A DNA stretch of 64,000 nucleotides from the NCBI GenBank assembly GCA_028279755.1, contig JANQNB010000020.1, positions 1 through 64,000 of the forward strand, in the 5' to 3' direction. A program made the translations under genes and the position numbers. Under the pieces are notes generated by a model that ran no database searches, was not told the origin of the DNA, and saw only the letters and a list, made by a program, of their open reading frames with translations. Below, one piece after another: positions 29,477 to 36,860 of the stretch; within the stretch, counting starts at the first letter, position 1; each line of letters opens with the position of its first letter. Source of the DNA: Candidatus Nanoarchaeia archaeon (lineage in GTDB: Archaea; Nanobdellota; Nanobdellia; Woesearchaeales; UBA525).

Positions 29477-30127
29477 ATGGATGACGATTCTGAATTTGAG
29501 GAGTTTGAGTGGGAAGGGTTCATTAATCAAGTCCTCGGTGATCTTAGCACATGGATCGACCTTGAGCAACAAGCAGTCAGGGATGAACATGATCTCATGA
29601 CAAGTGTGTATCAATGGGATCAGATTCTCGGTCATATCGAAATGAACGCTTCTGTGGACTCAATAGCCTTCGGGTTGTATCAAAAACTCCATTCCAAGAT
29701 CAATGCCTTGCTTGTCATGATGGAAAAAGACGGTTCTCTGCCCAACATTGCTATTGTGAAAAGGGATGAGGCGGAACTGCGACGACTTGAAGACGATAAG
29801 GAGCACCGAAACTGGAAAGCGGTGCGCGTCGACGCTGAAGGAGAATGGCGGGAATCAGATCGGCGGAAGGCAGAAGTCAAAGAACTTCGGGAGTTGCATG
29901 AGCGGCTTGTTGACATAATGCGCCTATTGAAAGAAGCGATTGAAGTTTTGGAGGAGCATCCTGGAGAGCCTGATGATCACGGTCGGACCCTCCATGAGTA
30001 TTTCAAGCATATCTTTAAGAGCGCCAAATCGTACGAGCGTATCTTTCGTCATCTCTGGAGAAATGCGCGCCGAGCTGCAAAGCATGTGAAAAAGGACGCT
30101 CGCAATACTGCTCGGCATATAGATTAG
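29477..30127 (+). CDS. Acidic-to-basic all-helical protein, unknown
   Basis: 216 aa from ATG 29477; GTG 29468 would add three residues. TATTAATAG near 29445 suggests a leaderless mRNA. The N-terminus is acidic (MDDDSEFEEFEWEGF) and the middle is helical with heptad-like charge patterning ('DRRKAEVKELRELHERLVDI'). The C-terminus is strongly basic ('RNARRAAKHVKKDARN'), which would suit nucleic-acid or membrane binding. There is no signal peptide or TM segment. It converges tail to tail with the amidohydrolase-like gene. I do not recognise a family. Confidence 0.75.
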   Translation: MDDDSEFEEFEWEGFINQVLGDLSTWIDLEQQAVRDEHDLMTSVYQWDQILGHIEMNASVDSIAFGLYQKLHSKINALLVMMEKDGSLPNIAIVKRDEAELRRLEDDKEHRNWKAVRVDAEGEWRESDRRKAEVKELRELHERLVDIMRLLKEAIEVLEEHPGEPDDHGRTLHEYFKHIFKSAKSYERIFRHLWRNARRAAKHVKKDARNTARHID

Positions 30128-30128
30128 C

Positions 30129-31070
30129 TCAGTGCCATGCTTCCAAGCGTTGGAAGACGTCGGTGAACGCTGTGCGCATACGCGCGAGCTCTGCAGGGAA
30201 TTTTTTCTCGATGTCGTGATAGATGACGCCGTCGATGCCTTCTGCCTGGAAGCCGTGCCCGACGATCTCGATCGCGAGCAGGTGTATGCCATTCTCCGGA
30301 TCTGCTACTTTATCGCGGGGAAGGCTGATTGATGCCGGCGCGACGCGGCGGTGGCTGACACTATACCCGTGCTCCTTGAACGTTTCCCTGACCAGATCGA
30401 TCAGTTCCGGATCGCAGCTGCCCTTCTCAGGGCTGGTCATGATGATGTCTGGAAGCGGATCCCCGCCTCGCAGCCAGTAGTACGCGCCGGCGAACCTGCC
30501 GTTGGTGTGATGGCTGAAATTGTATGGCGGCATGGAGTGCAGGCCCACGAGAATCGCGTGGCCGTTGTTCTCTCTCGCATGTTCAACAAGGCTCCTGACG
30601 CCTACGACATACGGCGCGTACCCATGGGCGACCATGCCGAGGAATTCGCTCATGGTATACGGGCGTTCGAGAATGCTCTTCGTGGATTGTGGTGTGAAAC
30701 CTGAGCTTGCGTGCCAGACAAGGCCGTGGCCTTTTGCAACGCCTTTTGCCCCTTGCACAGCATATTGATCGACATCTCCGAGCGAGCGCTTGACGTCGAG
30801 CACAACGCGCGGCAGCCTGGTCCAGATCCTGGCTGCATCGTAGTAGTTGAAAGCGCCGGTGGCGAACGGAACCGTGAAATCGACGCCGCCATGCAGCGTG
30901 TCCACTGCTTCTTTCAGTCCGAGATTCAGATTGTGCTGGAAATCGTCAGGAATCTCGACGCCGATGTGCGGCATGCTGAGCACGAGCGGCGAACTCCCTG
31001 GCAGTATCTCGACGTGCGCGCCGTACCTGATCGCGGTTCTTGGGTACTTGATCGCATTGGTGAGTCGCAT
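30129..31070 (-). CDS. N-formylglutamate amidohydrolase-family protein
   Basis: 313 aa. Family-like motifs are 'SMPHIGVEIP' (32-41), Asp64 in 'GGVDFTVPF', 'VVLDVKRSLGDVD' (89-101), matching the D-x-N-R region but with K for N, 'GLHSMPP' (179-184) and 'LAIEIVGHG' near 275. In the family these residues bind a catalytic metal and the formyl-amino-acid substrate. The true substrate here is unknown; archaeal members are often annotated only as FGase-like. It is cytosolic with no signal peptide. A TATA element read on this strand (31102-31091) lies 21-32 nt before the ATG, so the mRNA is leaderless. It is transcribed divergently from the regulator gene at 31238 across a repeat-rich spacer. Confidence 0.82.
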   Translation of the reverse strand: MRLTNAIKYPRTAIRYGAHVEILPGSSPLVLSMPHIGVEIPDDFQHNLNLGLKEAVDTLHGGVDFTVPFATGAFNYYDAARIWTRLPRVVLDVKRSLGDVDQYAVQGAKGVAKGHGLVWHASSGFTPQSTKSILERPYTMSEFLGMVAHGYAPYVVGVRSLVEHARENNGHAILVGLHSMPPYNFSHHTNGRFAGAYYWLRGGDPLPDIIMTSPEKGSCDPELIDLVRETFKEHGYSVSHRRVAPASISLPRDKVADPENGIHLLAIEIVGHGFQAEGIDGVIYHDIEKKFPAELARMRTAFTDVFQRLEAWH

Positions 31071-31117
31071 AAGCTCGGAAGTGCTCCAGGAGTATATAAA
31101 TACAGATGAAAATAATA

Positions 31118-31207
31118 ATCTTACATAATAAGAATGAAATCTTACATAATAAACCCAAATTTATTTTCACTATCAAAATATTTATAAATGATATCTTACA
31201 AAATAAG
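31118..31207 (+). repeat. Three 15-bp direct repeats before the double-HTH regulator
   Basis: ATCTTACAtAATAAr occurs at 31118-31132, 31139-31153 and 31193-31207 (third copy ATCTTACAAAATAAG). Spacings are 21 and 54 bp, near whole helical turns. They bracket TATA-like ATTTATAAAT (about 31179-31189) and lie in the divergent spacer, so operator iterons are likely. Confidence 0.65.
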
Positions 31208-31237
31208 GTTTCAAGGGAACAGCGAGCGCGGATCACA

Positions 31238-31702
31238 GTGCGCAGAGACGACGAGCAGCGACAACACTACTACATCTACACGAGTGAGCATGCTCTTGAT
31301 TTTCCCTCTGATTCTCAGTACCTGGTAGTGAGCGACGAGCCAAGCGTTCCCCTTTCGATCTTCTCGACCCGGCTCTCAGCCCTGCAAGCGCTGGTGCGCT
31401 TCCTCTACGAGGAACGAAACTATTCGTTTGCCCAGGTCGGTGAGCTCCTCAACCGGAGCCAGAAGACTGTCTGGGCTACATATCAGGCAGCGAAGAGCCA
31501 GCCTTTTGTGTATGCTGAAGGCGAGCTCACGATTCCGATCGCGCGCTTCGCGTCGCGGATCCTCTCGCCGCTGGAAACCCTTGTCGTTTTTCTCACAGAA
31601 CTCGGCTTCTCGAACGCGGAAACCGCCCGTTTTCTCTCCCTTGATCCGCGAACGACCTGGACAGTGAAGCAGCGAGCCAAGAAGAAGGAGGTGCGGTCAT
31701 GA
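31238..31702 (+). CDS. Transcriptional regulator with two sigma-4-like HTH repeats
   Basis: 154 aa from GTG 31238. The frame is open back to ATG 31106, but that start would lie upstream of the TATA box at about 31179-31189 and would translate the iterons. After a beta N-terminal part ('YYIYTSEHALDFPSDSQYLV') come two internally repeated units: 'SIFSTRLSALQALVRFLYEE' plus 'SFAQVGELLNRSQKTVWATY', and 'ARFASRILSPLETLVVFLTE' plus 'SNAETARFLSLDPRTTWTVK'. Each contains an HTH resembling sigma-70 region 4. The stop overlaps the next start as ATGA, so the regulator is coupled to the secreted paralogue at 31699. The iterons upstream are its likely binding sites. Confidence 0.8.
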   Translation: MRRDDEQRQHYYIYTSEHALDFPSDSQYLVVSDEPSVPLSIFSTRLSALQALVRFLYEERNYSFAQVGELLNRSQKTVWATYQAAKSQPFVYAEGELTIPIARFASRILSPLETLVVFLTELGFSNAETARFLSLDPRTTWTVKQRAKKKEVRS

Positions 31703-32406
31703 GACGCATCCTCCTCGCGATACTCTTCGCCTGGTTCATCATGGCGAGCCATGTCGCTGCTGACCCTGTCGGCGCAGGCATCACGTCGAACGTGACAGAG
31801 ACTGTGGATCCTGCTGAAGCTGGTTCGAGCACGACGGCAGGCGGCAGCTTCACCACCCTTGTGCTCAACGCGACAACGCAGACGCCGAACTGGAAAGCGT
31901 ACGTCGGTAATGTCACTGGCACCTTCGCGCTGCGGGATGCGGACAACGAGACGATCTACGACTGGAACAAAGCGGCATCCTCTGGCGAGGTGTTCGCATC
32001 GCGCGTCAACGCTATCAATTGGTCATTGATCAAATGCGCGAACGGCACGACGATCACTGCAGAGCACAATGCCCTGAACCACACGATCACGCAAGTGGAT
32101 GGCGTGAACAACACGTTCAACGACACGGTCCACCGTGGCTTTTGGGTCGGCACAGTCGAGATAGCGAACAGCACCTGTCCTGCCATCGCGACCTATGTCA
32201 ACAGCCAGGCACAGACACGCGACGAGAACGCTGACTTCCAGGAGGTCATGCTGCAGGACAATACGGCGACGATCGTCTACACTGGCCTGCTCGACATGGA
32301 CACTGCTGGATATGACAACCGGCTCTTCGACTTCCAGATCATCGTGCCTGAGGACCAATACGCAAGCTCGCCCCACACCTACTACTTCTGGTTGGAGCTG
32401 AGTTAA
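31699..32406 (+). CDS. Secreted paralogue C of the island protein family
   Basis: 235 aa with signal peptide 'MRRILLAILFAWFIMASHVA' and a mature end at 'ADPVGAGITS'. It is a B-subgroup member: 'NWKAYVGNVTGTFALRD', 'TIYDW', 'GEVFASR', 'FQEVMLQDN', ending 'FDFQIIVPED...TYYFWLEL'. The conserved Cys pair is present ('LIKCANG' and 'STCPA'). It is coupled (ATGA) to the double-HTH regulator and forms a two-gene cassette without A-type or TM partners. It lacks any membrane anchor after signal cleavage. Function unknown. Confidence 0.86.
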   Translation: MRRILLAILFAWFIMASHVAADPVGAGITSNVTETVDPAEAGSSTTAGGSFTTLVLNATTQTPNWKAYVGNVTGTFALRDADNETIYDWNKAASSGEVFASRVNAINWSLIKCANGTTITAEHNALNHTITQVDGVNNTFNDTVHRGFWVGTVEIANSTCPAIATYVNSQAQTRDENADFQEVMLQDNTATIVYTGLLDMDTAGYDNRLFDFQIIVPEDQYASSPHTYYFWLELS

Positions 32407-32483
32407 AATCAATACTTTTTTCAATCGCAAGCTATTCCTGCCATATTGAAAAGAATTATTCTGGGTCTACTTTAATGCCTGTT

Positions 32484-32580
32484 GTACTACTGTAGTACAG
32501 CAAGAATCGAAACATTTATATATGAGTGTGCCTAAAAGTGTACCAGTGTGGACAAATCCACACGAGTTGCGACAAAGGTG
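32484..32580 (+). promoter_or_regulatory. Promoter with upstream palindrome, hairpin and shared leader motif
   Basis: GTACTAC-T-GTAGTAC (32484-32498) lies upstream of the TATA region (CATTTATATATG, 32512-32523). Hairpin GTGTGG-N6-CCACAC is at 32546-32563. GTTGCGACAAAGGTG at 32566-32580 supplies the ribosome site and is identical to 26155-26169. The core CTAC-W-GTAG and the CGAAACATTT box recur at 34488-34520. Confidence 0.65.
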
Positions 32581-32587
32581 AGTGGAT

Positions 32588-33157
32588 ATGGAATTGGAGA
32601 CCCTCTTTACTGCTTCAAAATGGGAGATCCTGCAGCATCTGGCAGAACAAGCATTAAGCCCGCTGCAGCTGGCTGAACGATCCTCGACAAGCCTGGCGAA
32701 CATCAGCCAGCAACTGCGTTTGCTGGAGATGGCGGGCCTGGTGACAAGCGAGCGCGTCCCGAATCGCGACAAGGGACAGCCGCGCGTCCTCTACCGGCTG
32801 GCGGCTGACCAGGGCTATTTCATCGCTACAGCCAACGACTTCACAGAGAAGAAGCTTTGCCAGCTGAGCGATTACAACAAGATCGTGCTCAGGATCTGGT
32901 TCTACGAAGACGCGAATGTGCGCTACGTGCTCGAGAAGGCGTTCTGGCAGATTGAGCAGCACCTTCCTGAGATCACGCGCCTGACTGTGAAGAAGGTCAG
33001 CGAGAAGAAGATCGAGCTCTGCGTGGTCGGCCCTGCATTGGAAGCGTTCACTGTGGCTGATCGCAAGGGCCACGACGTCATGGTCACCTTCACAAACAAC
33101 GCGACATGCAAGGACGGCCATGTCCTCTACGACTCATCGTCTCTCAACACCTCCTGA
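32588..33157 (+). CDS. ArsR-like winged-helix regulator, copy 1
   Basis: 189 aa. ATG 32588 aligns with the start of the paralogue at 34642 and has GGTGAG 5 nt upstream. A winged-helix domain fills residues 1-75: 'ETLFTASKWEILQHLAEQ', recognition helix region 'TSLANISQQLRLLEMAGLV', wing 'RDKGQPRVLYRL'. A conserved middle segment ('FTEKKLCQLSDYNKIVLRIW') and a helix-rich part ('LEKAFWQIEQHLPEI') may be the dimer or effector domain. No metal-binding Cys cluster is visible. The paralogue is about 60% alike in the HTH. It precedes the secreted gene at 33188 by 30 nt and probably controls it and itself. Confidence 0.85.
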   Translation: MELETLFTASKWEILQHLAEQALSPLQLAERSSTSLANISQQLRLLEMAGLVTSERVPNRDKGQPRVLYRLAADQGYFIATANDFTEKKLCQLSDYNKIVLRIWFYEDANVRYVLEKAFWQIEQHLPEITRLTVKKVSEKKIELCVVGPALEAFTVADRKGHDVMVTFTNNATCKDGHVLYDSSSLNTS

Positions 33158-33187
33158 AACTACTTTCAAACCCTTTTACCGACGACA

Positions 33188-33907
33188 ATGGCAGCAACGA
33201 AGGCATTCGGAATCACACTCCTGATCATTCTCATCCTAGCGACGCTCCAGGCCGCGGCTGCAGTGCCTGTGCCCGCAACTGGTTTGACGCCTGGCGAAAG
33301 CTCGCGCCGCAACCTCTCGACAAGCGACAATACGAACGCGTCAGCCGTCGCTGGCAATGTCACCCACTTGGACATCAACGCGCTCTCGATAACCACGAGC
33401 TGGGCAGGCTACTACGGAAACATCAGCGGGAACATCGTGTTGGCTGACGCGAACAACGATTCGTTCTATGAGTGGAGCAATGGCACGTCGATCAGCGGCG
33501 AGGTCTACGCCTCGAGGAATGACACGATCGACTGGAACACCATCAATTGCAGCAATAGCACCCATATCGCGCAGGAAGAGACTTACCTCGGCCAGACCAG
33601 TGGCGACGCTGATTCTGTCACCAACACCTTCAACGAGACAGACCACACTGCCTTCAACGTCGGCACGAGGAACATGAATGGCTGCCCGAGCACGAATGCC
33701 TTCACCAGCGGTGCGCTCGACGAGAACAACTGGCACCAGATCTTCCTCAGCGACGACCAGGACCGGAAAGTGTACACCACGATCATCAACAGCAGCACGA
33801 CAGGATACAACGGCGGCACCTGGGATTTCCAGCTCCTGGTGGCAGAGAACGAGAAGACAGGGAGTGAAGGCACGACGCTGTATTACTTCTTCACAGAGCT
33901 GGCTTAA
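33188..33907 (+). CDS. Secreted paralogue D of the island protein family
   Basis: 239 aa with signal peptide 'FGITLLIILILATLQAAAA'. It is an A-subgroup member: 'SSRRNLSTSDNTNASAVAGN', 'WAGYYGNISGNIVLADANN', 'GEVYASRNDTIDW', ending 'WDFQLLVAENE...LYYFFTELA'. The 'SSRR(N/D)LST' opening is shared only with the gene at 35304, so these two are closest relatives, as are their upstream regulators. It forms a two-gene cassette with the ArsR-like gene. There is no anchor after cleavage. Function unknown. Confidence 0.86.
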   Translation: MAATKAFGITLLIILILATLQAAAAVPVPATGLTPGESSRRNLSTSDNTNASAVAGNVTHLDINALSITTSWAGYYGNISGNIVLADANNDSFYEWSNGTSISGEVYASRNDTIDWNTINCSNSTHIAQEETYLGQTSGDADSVTNTFNETDHTAFNVGTRNMNGCPSTNAFTSGALDENNWHQIFLSDDQDRKVYTTIINSSTTGYNGGTWDFQLLVAENEKTGSEGTTLYYFFTELA

Positions 33908-33945
33908 AGGATAGGTATTTATTCTGTGTTTCTTTCTCTCTTTGT

Positions 33946-34347
33946 ATGATCCCTCATCTCCCCGGTCCAGAAGAACGGACTGCGACAAAAGGACAACTTG
34001 AAGTCATAGCGGCTGGTCTTGACGACGATTATGCTCATCAGGTTCCTTCAGGTATGAAACGGGTTGACACGACAAAGCCCTGGTACTTGATGGATGTCTG
34101 GGTCACGACGCACACACCGCCTTTGCTCATTTCTGACTCTATTGACCAGGATCTTGGCTCTTCCCGCGTCGGCGGAATCACACCGTACACTCGTACATTC
34201 ACCAAGGCGAACAGGGAGTGGTATGAGACATTAGGTTTCCCATTGGAAGGTGTGATCCGTCACGAAAAAGGGCACCTGGAAGATCCAGAATACCTGCTGC
34301 CGCACTGGGTGCAAGAGCAGAACGTCCAATATCGTTACGGGCCATAA
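33946..34347 (+). CDS. Small HExxH-containing protein
   Basis: 133 aa with no signal peptide. 'GVIRHEKGHLEDPEY' (103-117) contains H106-E-K-G-H110, the zinc-binding HExxH of zincin metallopeptidases. Upstream are a beta-rich part ('KPWYLMDVWVTTHTPPLLIS') and 'SRVGGITPYTRTF'. A possible third ligand follows in 'EDPEY' or 'LLPHWVQEQN'. At 133 aa it is short for a peptidase, so it may be a minimal zincin or a coincidental motif. TATTTATT near 33916 gives a leaderless promoter. It sits alone between two cassettes. No closer family recognised. Confidence 0.7.
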   Translation: MIPHLPGPEERTATKGQLEVIAAGLDDDYAHQVPSGMKRVDTTKPWYLMDVWVTTHTPPLLISDSIDQDLGSSRVGGITPYTRTFTKANREWYETLGFPLEGVIRHEKGHLEDPEYLLPHWVQEQNVQYRYGP

Positions 34348-34487
34348 ATTTCTCAAACGCCGAATTCATCGAGAACAGCGCTTCTTCTCTTCTATTTCAT
34401 AATTTTGTTAATCAGTGTAATTTGTTTCTTTCTTGTCTTTTCTTAATTTTTTTCTTTTGTTACATTGTTCATTTCATAGAATTAAGA

Positions 34488-34639
34488 ACTACAGTAGTAG
34501 AAAAATCACCGAAACATTTTTATATAAGTTATCCTAAAGATATGTCAGCATACAAAAAAGTATACTGGTGAGGAGGGATTTCCTCGTCGGTAAACGACGC
34601 CCGCTCGCGGGCAACAGTAACGACAACCGCAGTGACGAC
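34488..34639 (+). promoter_or_regulatory. Promoter, operators and structured leader of ArsR-like copy 2
   Basis: ACTAC-A-GTAGT (34488-34498) precedes the TATA region (34514-34524). An imperfect palindrome AGcATAC-N6-GTATACT lies at 34547-34566. Three successive hairpins follow: GAGGA/TCCTC (34570-34585), CGTCG/CGACG (34585-34599) and GCCCG/CGGGC (34599-34612). CAGTGACGAC at 34630-34639 is 2 nt before the ATG. Confidence 0.65.
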
Positions 34640-34641
34640 AC

Positions 34642-35286
34642 ATGGAGCAGGAGACGCTCTTTACAGCGAGCAAGTGGCAGATTCTACAGCTTCTTTCAGA
34701 AAGATCGCTCTCTCCTATCGAGCTTGCGGCAGCCTCGAACACCAGCGTCGCGAACGTGAGCCAGCAGCTCCGCCTCCTGGAGATGGCAGGCCTGGTGAAG
34801 AGCGAGCGCGTCCCGAACCGTGACAAAGGACAGCCAAGAATTCTGTACAGCCTGAGCGGCAACCACAGCTTCTTGATCGCAACCTCGAATGATTTTGTGG
34901 AGAAGAAGCTCTTCCGGCTGAGCAATTACAACAAGGTCATTCTCCGCATCTGGTTCCTGGACAAGCCTGAGCTCCATTACTATCTTGAGAAGGCTTTCTG
35001 GCACATCGAAGAACACCTCCCGAAAATCAGCGCGATCGCCCTCGACAAGAGTACAGAGAACCCACTCAATCTCATCGTTTTCACGCAAGAAAAACTCGGC
35101 AAGCTCTCGCCAATGTCATTCACAGGCCCTGACGGCGCGGCCCGGCAAGTGGCATTCACGACAGCGCATCCTGACAAGCCAGCGAAAGAACTGGCCAAGG
35201 CAGACCTGTATCAGCTATATGATCCTGGCAACATCGTGCCAGGGCTTTTTGACGCTCCTTCAACAAAAAGTGGAGGATCCAAGTGA
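34642..35286 (+). CDS. ArsR-like winged-helix regulator, copy 2
   Basis: 214 aa. Paralogue of the gene at 32588: 'MEQETLFTASKWQILQLLSE', 'TSVANVSQQLRLLEMAGLVK', 'PNRDKGQPRILYSLS', 'FVEKKLFRLSNYNKVILRIW', 'YYLEKAFWHIEEHLPKI'. The C-terminal 25 residues extend beyond copy 1. The HTH recognition segment differs only at a few positions, consistent with the shared ACTACwGTAGT operator core. The stop overlaps a possible GTG start (35283) of the next gene. It heads the largest cassette: regulator, A-type, B-type, TM protein. Confidence 0.86.
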   Translation: MEQETLFTASKWQILQLLSERSLSPIELAAASNTSVANVSQQLRLLEMAGLVKSERVPNRDKGQPRILYSLSGNHSFLIATSNDFVEKKLFRLSNYNKVILRIWFLDKPELHYYLEKAFWHIEEHLPKISAIALDKSTENPLNLIVFTQEKLGKLSPMSFTGPDGAARQVAFTTAHPDKPAKELAKADLYQLYDPGNIVPGLFDAPSTKSGGSK

Positions 35287-35303
35287 ATAGGAAGGTGGTA
35301 AAC

Positions 35304-36023
35304 ATGGAGAGACGACACATAACGACATTTACGCTCCTAGTCTTAGGAGTCTTGCTGCTTGCAGAAGCGGCCTTAGCCGATCCGGCTGCGCCGCTCTCGC
35401 TGACGCAGCAGAATAGCTCACGGCGAGACCTGAGCACACTTGCGGACCAGACGCACAACGCCCTCGCAGGCAACGTGACAGAGATTGATCTGGTCGGCGT
35501 CGCGATCACGCAGAGCTGGCAAGGTTACTACGGTGACGTCAGCGGCCACATCACATTGGATGATGGGAACAACCTGACGTTCTACAACTGGTCGGTCACC
35601 GAAGCGCAAGGCGAAGTGTATGCCTCGCGAACGAACTCGATCACGTGGGCGAACGTCCTGTGCGCGAACCAGGCGAACGTGACAGCAGAAGAATCTGCTC
35701 TGGGACAGAATGCGGACGATGCTGACTCGGTGAACAACACCTACAGCAACTCGACGTCCCACCCGGCGTTCAGTGTCGGCGACGTGTCGATTGCAGCGCA
35801 CGACTGCTGGGCTGCGAACATGTTCGACAACAACGGTGCGCAGACGTCGCAGTTCTTCAACGTGCTGCTGGAAGAGAGCAACAACATCATCTACACCACG
35901 CTCTTGAACGGCAGCCAGACCGGCTTCAACGGCAACACCTATGACTTCGAGTTGCTAGTTGGTGAAGACGGCCACGGGAACGGCGCAACGACTCCGTATT
36001 ACTTCTTCGTCGAGCTGGTGTAA
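35304..36023 (+). CDS. Secreted paralogue E of the island protein family
   Basis: 239 aa from ATG 35304, which has GGTGGT 4 nt upstream and gives a clean signal peptide ('FTLLVLGVLLLAEAALA'). GTG 35283, overlapping the regulator stop and preceded by GGAGG, is an alternative. A-subgroup motifs: 'SSRRDLSTLADQTHNALAGN', 'WQGYYGDVSGHITLDDGNN', 'FYNWSVTEAQGEVYASR', ending 'YDFELLVGEDGHG...PYYFFVELV'. It is the counterpart of the gene at 26300 in the duplicated block. Function unknown. Confidence 0.87.
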   Translation: MERRHITTFTLLVLGVLLLAEAALADPAAPLSLTQQNSSRRDLSTLADQTHNALAGNVTEIDLVGVAITQSWQGYYGDVSGHITLDDGNNLTFYNWSVTEAQGEVYASRTNSITWANVLCANQANVTAEESALGQNADDADSVNNTYSNSTSHPAFSVGDVSIAAHDCWAANMFDNNGAQTSQFFNVLLEESNNIIYTTLLNGSQTGFNGNTYDFELLVGEDGHGNGATTPYYFFVELV

Positions 36024-36105
36024 GACGAGGAAGCCTAAACACCTTTGATTAACCCTTTTCGGAAACCAAGACGGACCCAAACGAGGAAACAACGAGGACA
36101 CAACG

Positions 36106-36831
36106 ATGAACACAACCAACAAGCGCCTCATGGCAATCCTAGTCATAGCAGTCGCGCTCATCCTCGCATCATACCTCGCGTACGGGGATCCGGCAGGTGC
36201 TACGATCACGTCAAACACGACCGACTTCGGCCCGACCATCTCTCCAGATGGCGAAGCCCACAACCGCTCGACCATCACCACTATAGTATTGGATGCAATA
36301 CAACAGGATCCGTACTGGAAGGGCTACGTCGGAAACGTGACAGGCACCCTCACCTTGGATGACTCGAACAACCTCACATTATACGATTGGAGCACGACCA
36401 CCATCACCGGCGAGGTCTACGCCTCCAGGACAAGCGGACTCGATTTCAGCAGCGTCAGCTGCGCCGACGCGGCGACGATCTCGGCAGAAGAGGCCCTGAT
36501 GAACATGACGACCGCGAACCAGGTGGACAATATCACGAGCACGTTCAACGGTACCGATCACACCGACACGCTCGTTGCAGGCACGACTCTCTTCGATTGT
36601 CCGATGATCGCGCTGCACGAGAGCGACACGAGACAGCCGCAGAGCAACGCCTCGAATTTCCAGGAGTTCCTGATGGAAGAGAACACGAACAGCCTCGTGT
36701 ACGTGTCTATCATCAATGACAACACCCTCGGCTTCGACGGAGCCAGCAACTACGACTTCCAGATGATCGTAGCGGAAAGTGATAGGAACACGAATCCGTA
36801 CACCTATTACTTCTTCGTCGAGCTCGGATAA
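36106..36831 (+). CDS. Secreted paralogue F of the island protein family
   Basis: 241 aa with signal 'MAILVIAVALILASYLAYG'. B-subgroup motifs: 'YWKGYVGNVTGTLTLDDSNN', 'TLYDW', 'ITGEVYASR', 'FQEFLMEEN', ending 'YDFQMIVAES...TYYFFVELG'. It is closest to the gene at 27126, including 'NMTT' and 'TISAEEALMN' against 'TIAAEESFNN'. The 82-base spacer before it has no TATA box, so it belongs to the 34642 operon. Function unknown. Confidence 0.87.
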   Translation: MNTTNKRLMAILVIAVALILASYLAYGDPAGATITSNTTDFGPTISPDGEAHNRSTITTIVLDAIQQDPYWKGYVGNVTGTLTLDDSNNLTLYDWSTTTITGEVYASRTSGLDFSSVSCADAATISAEEALMNMTTANQVDNITSTFNGTDHTDTLVAGTTLFDCPMIALHESDTRQPQSNASNFQEFLMEENTNSLVYVSIINDNTLGFDGASNYDFQMIVAESDRNTNPYTYYFFVELG

Positions 36832-36860
36832 TAGTCGCATAGCCATTAAAGGTCCTTTCA

